DNA of 64,000 bases from Actinoallomurus spadix (GCF_024055725.1 NZ_JAMXMX010000008.1:1-64000), one strand, 5' to 3'. Positions 7,699 to 16,449 are shown, counted from the stretch's first letter. Notes: generated by a model from the sequence alone, not told the origin. Translations and numbers: made by a program.

Positions 7699-8697
7699 TT
7701 AGATTTTCCTGTCAAGACTCGCTATGCGACGCTTTTGCCGGAGCGATCCAGTACGGTCCACCAGGATGCGGGCGACTTGTAGGTGTTCATCGGCAGATCT
7801 GCGCTCGCCCCGAACCAGCAAGGCGGTGGCGAGATCGATTCGGGCGCTTGCCTCAGCGCGCGCATACGTTCCATCCACTCCGACGAGCCCGGCACTCAGG
7901 TCTTTTCTCGGACCGCGTCAGCATCGACGCTTCTCATGCTCGCCGCCATCTCGGCTTGCGCGGCCGCGAGCCAGGTTCGCATAAGGTCCGGCACCTTGCC
8001 GGCGGCTTGGTGTCGCGCGTATTCGACCAGTTCGGCAGCCTGCTCCGCGTTCCCCAGGTCGAGAAGTACGTAGGCCTGTTCGGCGGTCGCGAAGGCAAGC
8101 AGCGACGGATCTTCCGCTTCGCGTGCTGCGGACTTTGCGCGTTCGAAGTGTTCCCAGGATTCGCGTGGAGTGCCGACGTCAAGCGCCTGCCAACCAGCCA
8201 GTGCGGGAGGTATCTGCCAGCACTTTGGCGAGCATGGCGCGTACACCGGGCTTCACGGCGTGGCGATGCAACTCCTCGATGTGGGCGATGTGGGCGCGCA
8301 TCTGATCGCGGATGAGTTGGGCGCCCTGGCGTCCATCGAGAAGCCGGAGACCATCCGTCTGGGCCTGAAGCAGGCTGGCGACCTCCGCGTCAACGGACGC
8401 GGCACGTGCGAGCTCGGTCGCGAGCTCGTTGAGCGGTTCCTGATCACTCGCCCTGATCTCCGCCCGTTCAACGAAGCCCAGTTCGGCCGGTGAGCACTCG
8501 TACACCTCGCAGAAGAGCGGCTGGTAGAACTCGCCGACCGGGCCGTGTCCGTTCTCCCAGCGCGCTATCTGGCGGGCGAGGCTCTGAGGCTGGGGAAGCA
8601 CCTCCCCGCGCCTGGCGGCAGCCTGGCGTAGCCGCGCGTCGAGTTGGGTCTTGGTCCATCCGCGTTGCTCACGCTGCGCGCGCAACGGGGTCGTCAC
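7699..8697 (-). pseudogene. Decayed XRE regulator, paralogue of the gene at 4119-5234
   Basis: The N-terminal part (GTG 8697, AGGAG six bases upstream) encodes a helix-turn-helix with QSLARQIARWENGHGPV and continues to VLADTS. There the frame shifts near 8195-8215 and resumes as AGWQALDVGTPRESWEHFE, matching AAWQALDVGAVGQAWAHYE in the paralogue. A second break near 7893 leads into a third frame with ARIDLATALLVRGERRSADEH and ends QKRRIASLDRKI at 7699. Relative to the paralogue about 60-70 residues are missing between the last two parts. Two frameshifts plus a deletion make it a pseudogene. Confidence 0.8.
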
Positions 8698-8758
8698 CAG
8701 CACTCCTAGCCGTACAGGTCGCACATGTTTACTGACCTGCATTCTCCCGGTTCTGCCT

Positions 8759-8796
8759 GGCCTGACAAGGGGATGACAGTCATCCGTTGTCAGGCC
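8759..8796. promoter_or_regulatory. Nested 38-base palindrome
   Basis: Outer arms GGCCTGACAA (8759-8768) and TTGTCAGGCC (8787-8796) are exact reverse complements and enclose a second palindrome, GGATGAC-A-GTCATCC (8771-8785). It lies in the divergent spacer between the decayed XRE gene and the first element gene at 8956. It may be an operator, possibly two nested sites, or a shared hairpin. Confidence 0.6.
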
Positions 8797-8880
8797 GTGT
8801 CATCTACTGCCGGACGACGCCGGCGGCGAACCTGGATCTCGTCGGGCCGACGAGGCCAAGGCTCCACAAGCAGAAGGGAC

Positions 8881-8920
8881 TTGACAGGTGATCGCCAAGG
8901 CGCGTTATCTGTACATGTAC
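8881..8920 (+). promoter_or_regulatory. Candidate promoter with GTACATGTAC palindrome
   Basis: TTGACA at 8881-8886 and TTATCT at 8905-8910 are spaced 18 bases apart. They are followed directly by the palindrome GTACATGTAC (8911-8920), where a repressor could block transcription. The first gene of the element begins 36 bases further on, preceded by GGAGGAGG. Confidence 0.5.
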
Positions 8921-8955
8921 TTCTTGTCTAGCAAACGAGCGGAGGAGGTTCGCTG

Positions 8956-9126
8956 ATGTTCCCCCAGCCGAAGAAGTGGCCGCGCTACGTGGTCGGCGCG
9001 ATCGTCGTGGTCTTCGTGTTCAAGAACCCCACCGCCGCCGCCCACATGGCCAACAACCTCGTTGGCCTCATCTCCCAGGGTGCCGCTGCGCTGGGCAAGT
9101 TCGCTTCCGCTCTGCACGTCGGCTGA
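8956..9126 (+). CDS. Small membrane protein of integrative element
   Basis: A 56-residue protein: a basic start (MFPQPKKWPR) followed by a membrane helix (YVVGAIVVVFVFK) and an Ala/Gly-rich tail (LISQGAAALGKFAS). GGAGGAGG lies seven bases before the ATG. Such short proteins are common at the head of conjugative-element operons in actinobacteria; the function is not known. First gene after the candidate promoter. Confidence 0.7.
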   Translation: MFPQPKKWPRYVVGAIVVVFVFKNPTAAAHMANNLVGLISQGAAALGKFASALHVG

Positions 9127-9180
9127 TCCGCTGCACAGCCACCAAGCACGGCATCGGACCCGCCGCCCCAACCGATCACG
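9127..9180 (+). promoter_or_regulatory. Conserved stem-loop leader element, copy A
   Basis: The constant loop ACAGCCACCAAGCACG is flanked by short complementary arms (TCCG 9127-9130 and CGGA 9155-9158) and followed by CCGATCACG ending at 9180. It lies between the small membrane gene and the WhiB gene, whose start is 25 bases downstream. Its stem is the weakest of the four copies. Confidence 0.75.
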
Positions 9181-9204
9181 TCCCCCATCAACCCGGAGGT
9201 TCGC

Positions 9205-9537
9205 ATGAACACCCACCCCAGCCGACTCCTGCTTTCAGACCTGCGTGACGCATGCCTCGACGGCGCCGAGTGCCTGTTCGACCCCGAACTCCACGACGGC
9301 CCCGGCGACGGCGAGGCCATCGAGCACCCCCACGAGCGGGCGGCACGCGAGGACATCGCCAAGGACATCTGCGGCACGTGCCCGGTACGGGGTGCCTGCT
9401 TGGAGTACGCGGTACGCACCATGCCCGAGCGAGGCATCTGGGCCGGCCTGAGCGCGGAAGAGGTCGCGGCCGTCGCCGATTTGTGCGCCGACCACGAGCA
9501 GCCGACCGGCCGCGCCGCCTACCGAGACGTCGCCTGA
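9205..9537 (+). CDS. WhiB-family iron-sulfur regulator
   Basis: The 110-residue protein has the WhiB cysteine pattern: Cys23 just before FDPELH, then Cys56-x2-Cys59-x5-Cys65 in DICGTCPVRGACLEYA, followed by the G(I/V)W turn GIWAGLSAEE (77-86). These cysteines hold a 4Fe-4S cluster in the family. An extra Cys17 could replace Cys23 as first ligand. GGAGG precedes the ATG. WhiB proteins on mobile elements are thought to control element genes or developmental programmes of the host; here it may sense redox state to time transfer, which is inference. Confidence 0.9.
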   Translation: MNTHPSRLLLSDLRDACLDGAECLFDPELHDGPGDGEAIEHPHERAAREDIAKDICGTCPVRGACLEYAVRTMPERGIWAGLSAEEVAAVADLCADHEQPTGRAAYRDVA

Positions 9538-9579
9538 CGCCTGGCATCCCGATTCGTAGTGAGAGGAGATCAACGCGTC

Positions 9580-10050
9580 ATGTCCGCGATCCGATGTGAT
9601 CTTGCTGGCCTGCTCCGCGAGGGAGCGCGCGGCTACCATCCCGCAGAAGCGTCGATCAACCTGTTGATCGATCACGGAATCTGGCTGCGCCGTCAGGACT
9701 TCGCCGGTGCGTTCGTGGTCTTCAACGATGAGCAGTCGGCCGCCGTCATCGACTGGCGGCAGGCCATCAAGGCGTTGGACGCCGGTGATCTGCCGTGCTC
9801 GACGAGCGAGGCGAAGATTCTCCGCCTGGCCGCCGCTCTCGACGACGGCCCCGGCGTCGTGCTCCGAGAGGTGCTCATCGGCCTCGACGCCCACAACATC
9901 CGCCTCGTGGCCCAAGCCGTCCTTCACGCGAACGGCACCACCAACGGCACCGTCACCGTTCCCGAACCGGGCCGGTTCCCGCCCGGCGTCCGTGTCCTGG
10001 ACGCCGCCGACAACGTCCTGCAGAACGGCCAGGACGAGCAGCGGCCGTGA
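9580..10050 (+). CDS. Hypothetical element protein
   Basis: A 156-residue acidic soluble protein with a GAGAGGAG ribosome site. It has a helical N-terminal half (LINLLIDHGIWLRR-like segment, FAGAFVVFNDE, WRQAIKALDAGDL) and a Pro-rich end. No domain recognised. Position between whiB and the spdB-like gene suggests an accessory role in transfer or maintenance. Confidence 0.7.
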   Translation: MSAIRCDLAGLLREGARGYHPAEASINLLIDHGIWLRRQDFAGAFVVFNDEQSAAVIDWRQAIKALDAGDLPCSTSEAKILRLAAALDDGPGVVLREVLIGLDAHNIRLVAQAVLHANGTTNGTVTVPEPGRFPPGVRVLDAADNVLQNGQDEQRP

Positions 10051-10062
10051 CCCCAAGTATTT

Positions 10063-10115
10063 CCGGCGCACAGCCACCAAGCACGGCGCCGGACAGCGGC
10101 TCCCGACCGATCACG
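10063..10115 (+). promoter_or_regulatory. Conserved stem-loop leader element, copy B
   Basis: Arms CCGGCGC (10063-10069) and GCGCCGG (10086-10092) pair perfectly around the constant loop ACAGCCACCAAGCACG. CCGATCACG follows at 10107-10115, and then the ribosome site of the DUF2637 gene starting at 10135. Confidence 0.85.
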
Positions 10116-10134
10116 CAACCGAAGGAAGGCCATC

Positions 10135-11235
10135 ATGGCTGACCCGTACGTCCCTCCGCGCCTGACCGCCGTTCCGGCCCCGGCCGAACCCACGAGCGAT
10201 GAGCGGACGCGAGCGCTGACCGAGCACGAACAGACCGCCGTCGTGGTGGTCGGCGGCTTGGTCGCGGCCCTGGGGCTGTTGGGATTCGTCAACAGCTTCG
10301 CTCGCGTCGCTGCGGCGGCCCGTGCCTCGTTCGGCTGGTTCGCCTTCACCGTGCCCATCGGTATCGACCTGGGGATTGCGGTGTTCTCCGCGCTCGACAT
10401 CGTGCTTGCCCGGCTGGATATGCGGATTCGGTGGCTGCGGCTGATCCCCTGGTCGCTGACCGGCGCAACCGTCTACCTCAACGTCGCCGGCGAGGCATCG
10501 GTGTTCGGCGTCGTGGCGCACGCGGTGTTGCCCGCCTTGTGGGTCGCGGCGGTCGAGGTCGCCGCGCATGTCGTCCGCACCCGCGCCGGGCTGGCCGCCG
10601 GAACCCGGATGGACTCGATCCGGCTATCCCGGTGGTTGCTTGCCCCCGCGCCTACCGTCCGGCTGTGGCGTCGCATGGTCCTTTGGGAGACCCGGTCCTA
10701 CCCGGCCGCGCTGGTGCGCGAGCGTGACCGCATCCTCGCCCTCACCGACCTGAAAGACACCTACGGCGCCGTCGCGTGGCGGTGGAAGGCGCCCCGCCGG
10801 ACGAAAGCCCTCTACAAGCTCGGTGAACTGATCCCCGCGGTGAACCTTTCCGCTCTGCCCGCCGCACCCACGGCAGCGGACGGTCCCGTAGACGAGACGC
10901 CCGCGCCGTCCGGTACCGCCACGAAGACGGCACGCCGGACGGACGGACCGGCCAAGCGCGGACGGTCCGCCGGACGGGCCACCACTCGGCCCCGGGCGCG
11001 GTCCGGGGCGAAGCGCCGGACCGTCCCGAACGTCGATGAGCTCATGCCGACCGGACGGCGCATCGCCGCCGAGTTGGACGAGCGTGGCGTAGCGCTGACC
11101 CGCGACAGTTTCGCCGCCGCTCTGCGCGAGGCAGGCCAGACCGCCGGTAACGAGCGCGTCGGCGCGTTGCTCGCTCGTCTCAAGGCCGAATCCGCCGCCC
11201 CTGCCGACTCCGACCGTGAAGGAGTGCAGCCGTGA
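10135..11235 (+). CDS. DUF2637 (SpdB-like) membrane transfer protein
   Basis: The 366-residue protein has four hydrophobic segments in residues 35-155 (AVVVVGGLVAALGLLGFV, FAFTVPIGIDLGIAVFSALD, PWSLTGATVYLNVAGEAS, VVAHAVLPALWVAAVEVAAH), the DUF2637 arrangement. A basic Arg/Thr-rich linker follows (about 265-305) and then a helical C-terminus. SpdB-like proteins help spread conjugative elements between hyphal compartments. The stop overlaps the traB start, so the two are coupled. Confidence 0.85.
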   Translation: MADPYVPPRLTAVPAPAEPTSDERTRALTEHEQTAVVVVGGLVAALGLLGFVNSFARVAAAARASFGWFAFTVPIGIDLGIAVFSALDIVLARLDMRIRWLRLIPWSLTGATVYLNVAGEASVFGVVAHAVLPALWVAAVEVAAHVVRTRAGLAAGTRMDSIRLSRWLLAPAPTVRLWRRMVLWETRSYPAALVRERDRILALTDLKDTYGAVAWRWKAPRRTKALYKLGELIPAVNLSALPAAPTAADGPVDETPAPSGTATKTARRTDGPAKRGRSAGRATTRPRARSGAKRRTVPNVDELMPTGRRIAAELDERGVALTRDSFAAALREAGQTAGNERVGALLARLKAESAAPADSDREGVQP

Positions 11236-13409
11236 CCGACCGCACCCGCGAGGCCTCCGCTGAGACGCGCGGCATGGGTGACCTCATCCCCCTGCGCCGG
11301 ACCACCGCCGCGACGGACACCGCCAACGGCCACGAGATGAGCCCGGACCGTGCTGCGCGCGAGACCGCGACGGCGCCGGACACTCACTATGAGGTCACCC
11401 TTGACGACGAGCCGCCCGCCGAAGCCGTCCCTGTGCTGCCTGCGGCCCCGGACGCGTCCGGGCAGTGGCAGCCGATCATCCCGCCCGCTCTGCGTACCTG
11501 GGCGAGCGTCAAGGCGTCGGTGCGGCAGATCATCGGCCGGTGGGCGCACCAGGCCGGCTATCACGCCGTCCGCGCTCCGCAGTACGCCATGCTCGGCGGT
11601 TTCTGGGCCGGTGTCGGCGTCTTCCGGCTGATCGGCCGTCAACTGCGCTGGTGGTGGGTCACCGAACAGAACACCCTCCGCCAGTACGCCGCCGACCGCA
11701 ACGACGCCGAGGTGTGGATGAAGCTTCACCGGGAGGTCAAGGCCACCCGCACGTGGCGGGGCATCGTCCTCCTCGGCGAGACGGCCGGTGTCGGCGTCGG
11801 CGCGTCGATGGTGGCCAACGGTCCATGGTGGGTGAGCGCGGTCACCCTCGCCGTGGCGGTCCCCGCCCTGGCTCATGTTGGCCGCCCGATCGACCGGCCG
11901 ATCATCTCCCCGGCCGTCGTCGCGCCCCGGTTCCGTAAGCTCAACCCCGACATCGTGCTTCGCGCGTACTACGCCGCCAGACTCGGCGACCCCGACAAGC
12001 CCGGCCAGCAGATCCAGTTCGGTTCAACGATGTCCCGCGACGGCGAAGGGTCCCGTGTGCTGATCGACCTTCCGCACGGCAAGGGCCTCGACGACGCCAT
12101 CCGCGCCAAGCCCGCCATCGCCTCAGGGCTGGACGTGGCTCTTTCCCAGGTCTTCATCACCCGCGATCCCACCTCTCACCGGCGCCACGTGCTGTGGGTC
12201 GCCGACCGTGACCCCCTCGCCGTCCCCGCCGGCCGTACGCCGCTGCTGGCGTGCAAGCCCACCGACATATGGCAGCCCGCGCCGTTCGGCCTCGATGAGC
12301 GCGGCAACCGCGTCGGCGTGGACATGATGTGGAATTCGATCCTCGTGGGTGCCCAGCCCCGGCAAGGCAAGACGTTCTCCGCCCGCGCTCTGGCCCTGTT
12401 CGCAGCCCTCGACCCGTACGTCAAGCTCAGTGTGTTCGACGGCAAGGGGTCGCCCGACTGGCGCAAGTTCAAGCTCGTCGCCGACCGGTGCGCGTTCGGC
12501 ATGGCGATGACCCGCGACGGTGACCCCGTCGAGCTGTTCATCGACGCCCTACGCGAGATCGAGCGCGACGTTCAAGACCGCTATCAGCGGCTCTCGGAGC
12601 TTCCGGTGGACGTGTGCCCCGAGGGCAAGCTGACCCGCGAGATCGCCCGTGATCCGAAGTACCGGATGCCGGTCCGGCTCGTCGTGATCGATGAGTTTCA
12701 GGAGTATTTCGACCTCCCGGACCCCGACGCGTCCAAGGAGATCGCCAAGCTGCTGGTGTTCCTGGTCAAGGTCGCCCCCGCGGCCGGCGTCATCGTCCTG
12801 GGCGCCACCCAGAAGCCCAGCGGCATCGGTACCGGCCAGGTCGCCCAGCAGTTCAACGCCTTCCGCGACAACCACCAGATTCGTTTCTCACTGCGTACGG
12901 GCTCGTGGCAGGTGTCGGATCTGGTGCTTGGGTCGGGCGCCTACTCGGAGGGATACGACTCCTCGACGCTGCTACCGACGTACAAGGGCGTCGGGATCCT
13001 GCGCGGCGCGACCGACGCCACCCCGACCGTTCGGACCTACCTTGCCGACGCCGAAGACGCCGAGAAGATCCTGACCGCCGCCCGCACCCACCGGCAGCGC
13101 GCCGGAACGCTGTCCGGCATGGCGGCCGGCGAGGACGTCGCCCGCGAGGTGCGCGACGTGCTCGCCGACGTCCGCCGGATCTACGGACCCCGCGAGCGTG
13201 GCTTGCACTGGCAGCAGATCGCCGCGCGCCTCGCCGAGACGTTCCCCGAGCACTACGCCGACCTGACCGCCGATGCGATCTCCGCCCAAGTCCGCGCGTT
13301 CGGAGTCCCGAGCGTGGACGTCAAGCGTGACGGCCAGGTCCTCAAGGGCGCCAAAGCCGACGCCATCGACGCCGCGATCAACCGCCGCAACGACGCCGCC
13401 GCAGGGTAG
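11232..13409 (+). CDS. traB: TraB-like FtsK/SpoIIIE DNA translocase
   Basis: The 725-residue protein has an N-terminal membrane part (hydrophobic segments about residues 110-135 and 170-215) and an ATPase core with Walker A VGAQPRQGKTFSA (near 372) and Walker B RLVVIDEFQEYF (near 482). After the motor comes a basic-acidic region ending in a small winged-helix-like domain (GLHWQQIAARLAE, VSAQVRAFG-type segment). In actinomycete elements one hexameric TraB moves double-stranded DNA between hyphae, and its C-terminal domain reads octamers in the clt locus. GTG start overlaps the preceding stop. A matching octamer cluster lies immediately downstream. Confidence 0.9.
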   Translation: MTDRTREASAETRGMGDLIPLRRTTAATDTANGHEMSPDRAARETATAPDTHYEVTLDDEPPAEAVPVLPAAPDASGQWQPIIPPALRTWASVKASVRQIIGRWAHQAGYHAVRAPQYAMLGGFWAGVGVFRLIGRQLRWWWVTEQNTLRQYAADRNDAEVWMKLHREVKATRTWRGIVLLGETAGVGVGASMVANGPWWVSAVTLAVAVPALAHVGRPIDRPIISPAVVAPRFRKLNPDIVLRAYYAARLGDPDKPGQQIQFGSTMSRDGEGSRVLIDLPHGKGLDDAIRAKPAIASGLDVALSQVFITRDPTSHRRHVLWVADRDPLAVPAGRTPLLACKPTDIWQPAPFGLDERGNRVGVDMMWNSILVGAQPRQGKTFSARALALFAALDPYVKLSVFDGKGSPDWRKFKLVADRCAFGMAMTRDGDPVELFIDALREIERDVQDRYQRLSELPVDVCPEGKLTREIARDPKYRMPVRLVVIDEFQEYFDLPDPDASKEIAKLLVFLVKVAPAAGVIVLGATQKPSGIGTGQVAQQFNAFRDNHQIRFSLRTGSWQVSDLVLGSGAYSEGYDSSTLLPTYKGVGILRGATDATPTVRTYLADAEDAEKILTAARTHRQRAGTLSGMAAGEDVAREVRDVLADVRRIYGPRERGLHWQQIAARLAETFPEHYADLTADAISAQVRAFGVPSVDVKRDGQVLKGAKADAIDAAINRRNDAAAG

Positions 13410-13570
13410 CGGCACACCCGCTACCGGTCGCGTCCACGCTACCCGGCCCGCTACCCGCCTCACCTGCGCGGATGAGCCCAGGTAGCGGGTAGCGGCCCCC
13501 ACTTCGCACGCCCGAAAACCGTCCCAGGAGGCCACCCGTGACCCTGCTTGCCGCTACCGCAACCGCTACC
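13404..13570. repeat. Eight GGTAGCGG octamers after traB, candidate clt locus
   Basis: GGTAGCGG or its complement CCGCTACC occurs exactly at 13405, 13418, 13448, 13481, 13488, 13551 and 13563, plus one 7-of-8 match at 13436. Three are on the plus strand and the rest on the minus strand. The cluster begins at the traB stop and ends inside the next gene. TraB proteins of Streptomyces plasmids bind 8-bp repeats in clt next to traB; this has the same unit size and place but a different sequence. Confidence 0.75.
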
Positions 13571-13810
13571 GGTGACTCGGCCGGAAGCCTGCTCCTGTTC
13601 GCTCTCGTGATGGGCGCCGGCTACATCGCCGCGTGCGTCATCTGGCCGTTCCGCGCGTGCCGCCACTGCCGGGGCATCGGCCGCTTCCCCTCGCCCACCG
13701 GCCGCGCCTGGCGACCCTGCCACCACTGCAACGGCACCGGCGCCAAGCTCCGTCTCGGCCGCCGCATCTACACCCATTTCAAGAACACCCGTGACCGCGG
13801 CACCCGCTGA
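13538..13810 (+). CDS. Small membrane protein with DnaJ-like zinc knuckles
   Basis: A 90-residue protein with a membrane helix near residues 16-37 (LLLFALVMGAGYIAACVIW), followed by two CxxCxG knuckles (CRHCRGIGRF, CHHCNGTGAK) as in DnaJ zinc-binding regions, and a basic tail. GGAGG precedes the GTG start. Two clt-like octamers fall within its 5' end. Role in transfer is suggested only by position after traB. Confidence 0.75.
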   Translation: MTLLAATATATGDSAGSLLLFALVMGAGYIAACVIWPFRACRHCRGIGRFPSPTGRAWRPCHHCNGTGAKLRLGRRIYTHFKNTRDRGTR

Positions 13811-13894
13811 TCACAGCTTGATCACATCCAGTCGGAATATCACGGCGGTAATAAAGCCCAGCCCGCTCAGTCCTAGCGTCCAGACGCGAAAGCG

Positions 13895-13949
13895 GTCCGG
13901 CGCACAGCCACCAAGCACGACGCCGGACCGCCACCCCCAACCGATCACG
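13895..13949 (+). promoter_or_regulatory. Conserved stem-loop leader element, copy C
   Basis: GTCCGGCG (13895-13902) pairs perfectly with CGCCGGAC (13921-13928) around the constant loop. CCGATCACG follows at 13941-13949, then GAAGGAGG and the ATG at 13973. The stem bases differ from copy B while pairing is kept, which is compensatory change. Confidence 0.85.
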
Positions 13950-13972
13950 TAACCGAAGGAGGCACCTCCATC

Positions 13973-14245
13973 ATGACTCAGGCCCTCCAGCCCGGCCAGC
14001 AGAACGCCCGTACGCGCGCGGTCTGGCTGCTTCCCGAAGACGGCATCATCGACTTCCTCGCGGTCGAGCTTGCCGCCCGCGGCGTGCGGCCCGTCGCGCT
14101 CACGCCCGCTGAGCGGCGCATCGCCGCCGCCTTCATCCTCGCCACCGGCGGCACGCCCACCACGATCGCCAAGCGGCTCCACATGGCGCATTCGACCGCC
14201 CGCGCCCTGGCCGAACAGATCAGCGCCGATCACCTCGCCGCCTGA
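13973..14245 (+). CDS. Small HTH-like element protein
   Basis: A 90-residue protein. The C-terminal half reads LTPAERRIAAAFILATGG, then TTIAKRLHMAHSTARALAEQ, which looks like a LuxR- or sigma-like helix-turn-helix recognition segment. The N-terminal half (RTRAVWLLPEDGIIDFLAVEL) is of unknown fold. GAAGGAGG precedes the ATG. It is probably a DNA-binding regulator in the replication/transfer block. Confidence 0.65.
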   Translation: MTQALQPGQQNARTRAVWLLPEDGIIDFLAVELAARGVRPVALTPAERRIAAAFILATGGTPTTIAKRLHMAHSTARALAEQISADHLAA

Positions 14246-14311
14246 AAGCCGCTTCCGCCCCGCCGCCTCGCGCGGCGGGGCACCCCCAAGCCCTCGAAGG
14301 GAACCACCCCA

Positions 14312-16294
14312 GTGACCAAGCCAACCGCGCTCCGCATCATCGACGGCGACCAGCCCGACGCGGAACCCGGACGCGCGCTCCCGCACAACATCACCGCCGA
14401 ACAAGTCGTGCTCGGCACGATGATGCTCTCACCGGCCGCCCTCACCGAGGTTCGCGAAGTGCTCGACGGCAGCGAGTTCTACCGGCCCGCCCACGCGCGA
14501 ATCTGGGAGACGGTAACCACCCTCGCCGACCGAGGCGCCCCCTGCGACCCCTTGGCCGTCGGCGCCGAACTCGGCCCTGACCTGAGCAAGACGGGCGGGG
14601 CGCCCTACCTACACACCCTCGTCGCCCAGGTCCCCACCGCCGCCAACGCCGGTTACTACGCCCACATGATCCGTGACCTGGCCTACGCCCGGAAAGTGAT
14701 CGAGACGGGAACCCGGCTCATCCAACTCGGCCACGAGGCCACCGGAGAAAGCGCGAGCAACCTCCGTGGCACCGTCACCACCGAAGTCGCCGAACTGACC
14801 TCCGCCGACGTACGCGGATGGCCCGATCCTGTCCCACTGACCGCGACGGCCACCGACTTGCCCGTCTTCCCGCTGTGGACACTGCCGGACTGGATCGGCG
14901 AGTACGCCGCAAGCCTGGCCGAGGTCACCCAGACCCCGCCGGACCTGGCGGGCTGCCTAGCCCTGGCCGTGCTCGCCGTCGCGGCCGGCGGGAAGGTGTG
15001 GGTGCAAGCCCCTGCATGGCGCGAGCCGACGAACCTTTTCACCGTCGTCGTGCTGCCGCCCGGCAACCGCAAATCCGAGGTCTTCCGCGCGATGTGCGCC
15101 CCGATCGTCGAGGCGGAAAAGGCGCTGATCGCCGAGGCTGAACCGGTGATCGCCAGTGCGGTCATCGCCCGCCGAATCGCCGAAGCCGAGGCCGACAGAG
15201 CGGCGAAAGCCGCCGAGAACGCCACCGGCCTGGACCCCGTACAGAAGACACTCGCGATCACCGAGGCCGCTGAGGCGAAACTCGCCCTCGACGCCGCGAC
15301 CGTTCCGCCCCGCCCGCGTCTGTTCTCCGATGACGCCACCGTCGAAGGACTCACCTCACTCCTATGCGAACAGGGCGGGCGCATGGCCGTCCTATCGCCC
15401 GAAGGCGAGATCTTCTCGATCGCCGCCGGACGCTACTCCGGCGCTCCGAACTTCGCCGTCCTGAAGAAAGGTCACGCGGGAGAAGAGATGCGCGTCGACC
15501 GGATGAGACGCGAATCCGAGCACGTCGAGGCCGCCACCGTCACCCTGGGAATCTGCACACAGCCCGGTGTCCTGGCCGAACTCGGCGCGACCCCCCAATT
15601 CCGCGACCAAGGACTACTCGGCCGCCTGCTCTACTCGGTCCCGCGCTCCTTGCTCGGACACCGCAAGCACAACCCCGACCCCATGCCCGCCGACCAAGAG
15701 ACCACCTACCAGACCCGCGCCAAGGCGCTCGTGCTCTCTCTGGCCAAGCTCACCCAGCCCGCCATCCTCACCTTCGCCCCCGACGCCCAAGCCGCGATCA
15801 CGCGGCTTCTGGCCGACACCGAACCCCACTTCCGCCCAGACGGCGACCTGGCGCACATGACCGACTGGGGAGGCAAGTTGGTCGGCGCCGTCGTCCGCAT
15901 CGCCGGACTACTGCATCTGGCCAGGCACCTCCGCGATGGCTGGAATCAGCCGATCAGCGCTGACACGTTCGCCGACGCCCGCGACATCGGCGAATACTTC
16001 ACCGCCCACGCCAAAGCCGCCTACGACGCCATCGGCGCCGACCCCGCCACCGCCGACGCCCGCGCCATCCTCGACTGGGCACGCAACACCAGCGCGGCCC
16101 GATTTGCCGCCCGCGACGTCCAGCCCGCACTACGCGCTCGGTTCAAGAAAGTCACGGACCTCGACCCGGCACTACGCGTCCTGGAAACCCACGGCTGGAT
16201 TCGCCGGCTGCCGCCATCCCCGCGCACCGGACGCGGACGCCCGTCCGCACCGCAATACGAGGTACACCCCTCCGCGCTGGAAACGAACCGATGA
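14312..16294 (+). CDS. DnaB N-terminal domain fused to DUF3987, replication protein
   Basis: The 660-residue protein begins with a DnaB-helicase N-terminal domain (about residues 22-135: ALPHNITAEQVVLGTMM, YRPAHARIWETV). From about residue 185 it has a DUF3987 region with a P-loop-like VVLPPGNRKSEVFRAM and later LFSDDATVEGL and GLLGRLLYSVPRS. The last 90 residues resemble a winged helix (RFKKVTDLDPALRVLETHGW). DnaB-N normally mediates contact with primase or helicase loader, so the protein may load replication machinery on the excised circle. The element has no RepSA or Prim-Pol gene in this window, so this is the best replication candidate. Confidence 0.75.
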   Translation: MTKPTALRIIDGDQPDAEPGRALPHNITAEQVVLGTMMLSPAALTEVREVLDGSEFYRPAHARIWETVTTLADRGAPCDPLAVGAELGPDLSKTGGAPYLHTLVAQVPTAANAGYYAHMIRDLAYARKVIETGTRLIQLGHEATGESASNLRGTVTTEVAELTSADVRGWPDPVPLTATATDLPVFPLWTLPDWIGEYAASLAEVTQTPPDLAGCLALAVLAVAAGGKVWVQAPAWREPTNLFTVVVLPPGNRKSEVFRAMCAPIVEAEKALIAEAEPVIASAVIARRIAEAEADRAAKAAENATGLDPVQKTLAITEAAEAKLALDAATVPPRPRLFSDDATVEGLTSLLCEQGGRMAVLSPEGEIFSIAAGRYSGAPNFAVLKKGHAGEEMRVDRMRRESEHVEAATVTLGICTQPGVLAELGATPQFRDQGLLGRLLYSVPRSLLGHRKHNPDPMPADQETTYQTRAKALVLSLAKLTQPAILTFAPDAQAAITRLLADTEPHFRPDGDLAHMTDWGGKLVGAVVRIAGLLHLARHLRDGWNQPISADTFADARDIGEYFTAHAKAAYDAIGADPATADARAILDWARNTSAARFAARDVQPALRARFKKVTDLDPALRVLETHGWIRRLPPSPRTGRGRPSAPQYEVHPSALETNR

Positions 16295-16449
16295 GCGCCG
16301 CAGAGCGTCACCGTCACCCCGGCGCCCGAACACTCCCGCGCCGTGAAGCACGTAAGCGAAAAGCAGCAAAAACATTTCTGCTGATTTCCGCTTACGCGCT
16401 TACCCCCGCACGCCCGCCACCACCCCGCACCGGCAGACACCGACCGCGA

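Noticed and set aside
13404-13570. CRISPR array or replication iterons as explanation of the octamers
   Set aside because: Units are 8 bp, mixed in orientation and irregularly spaced; CRISPR repeats are longer and regular, and the position after traB fits clt better than an origin.
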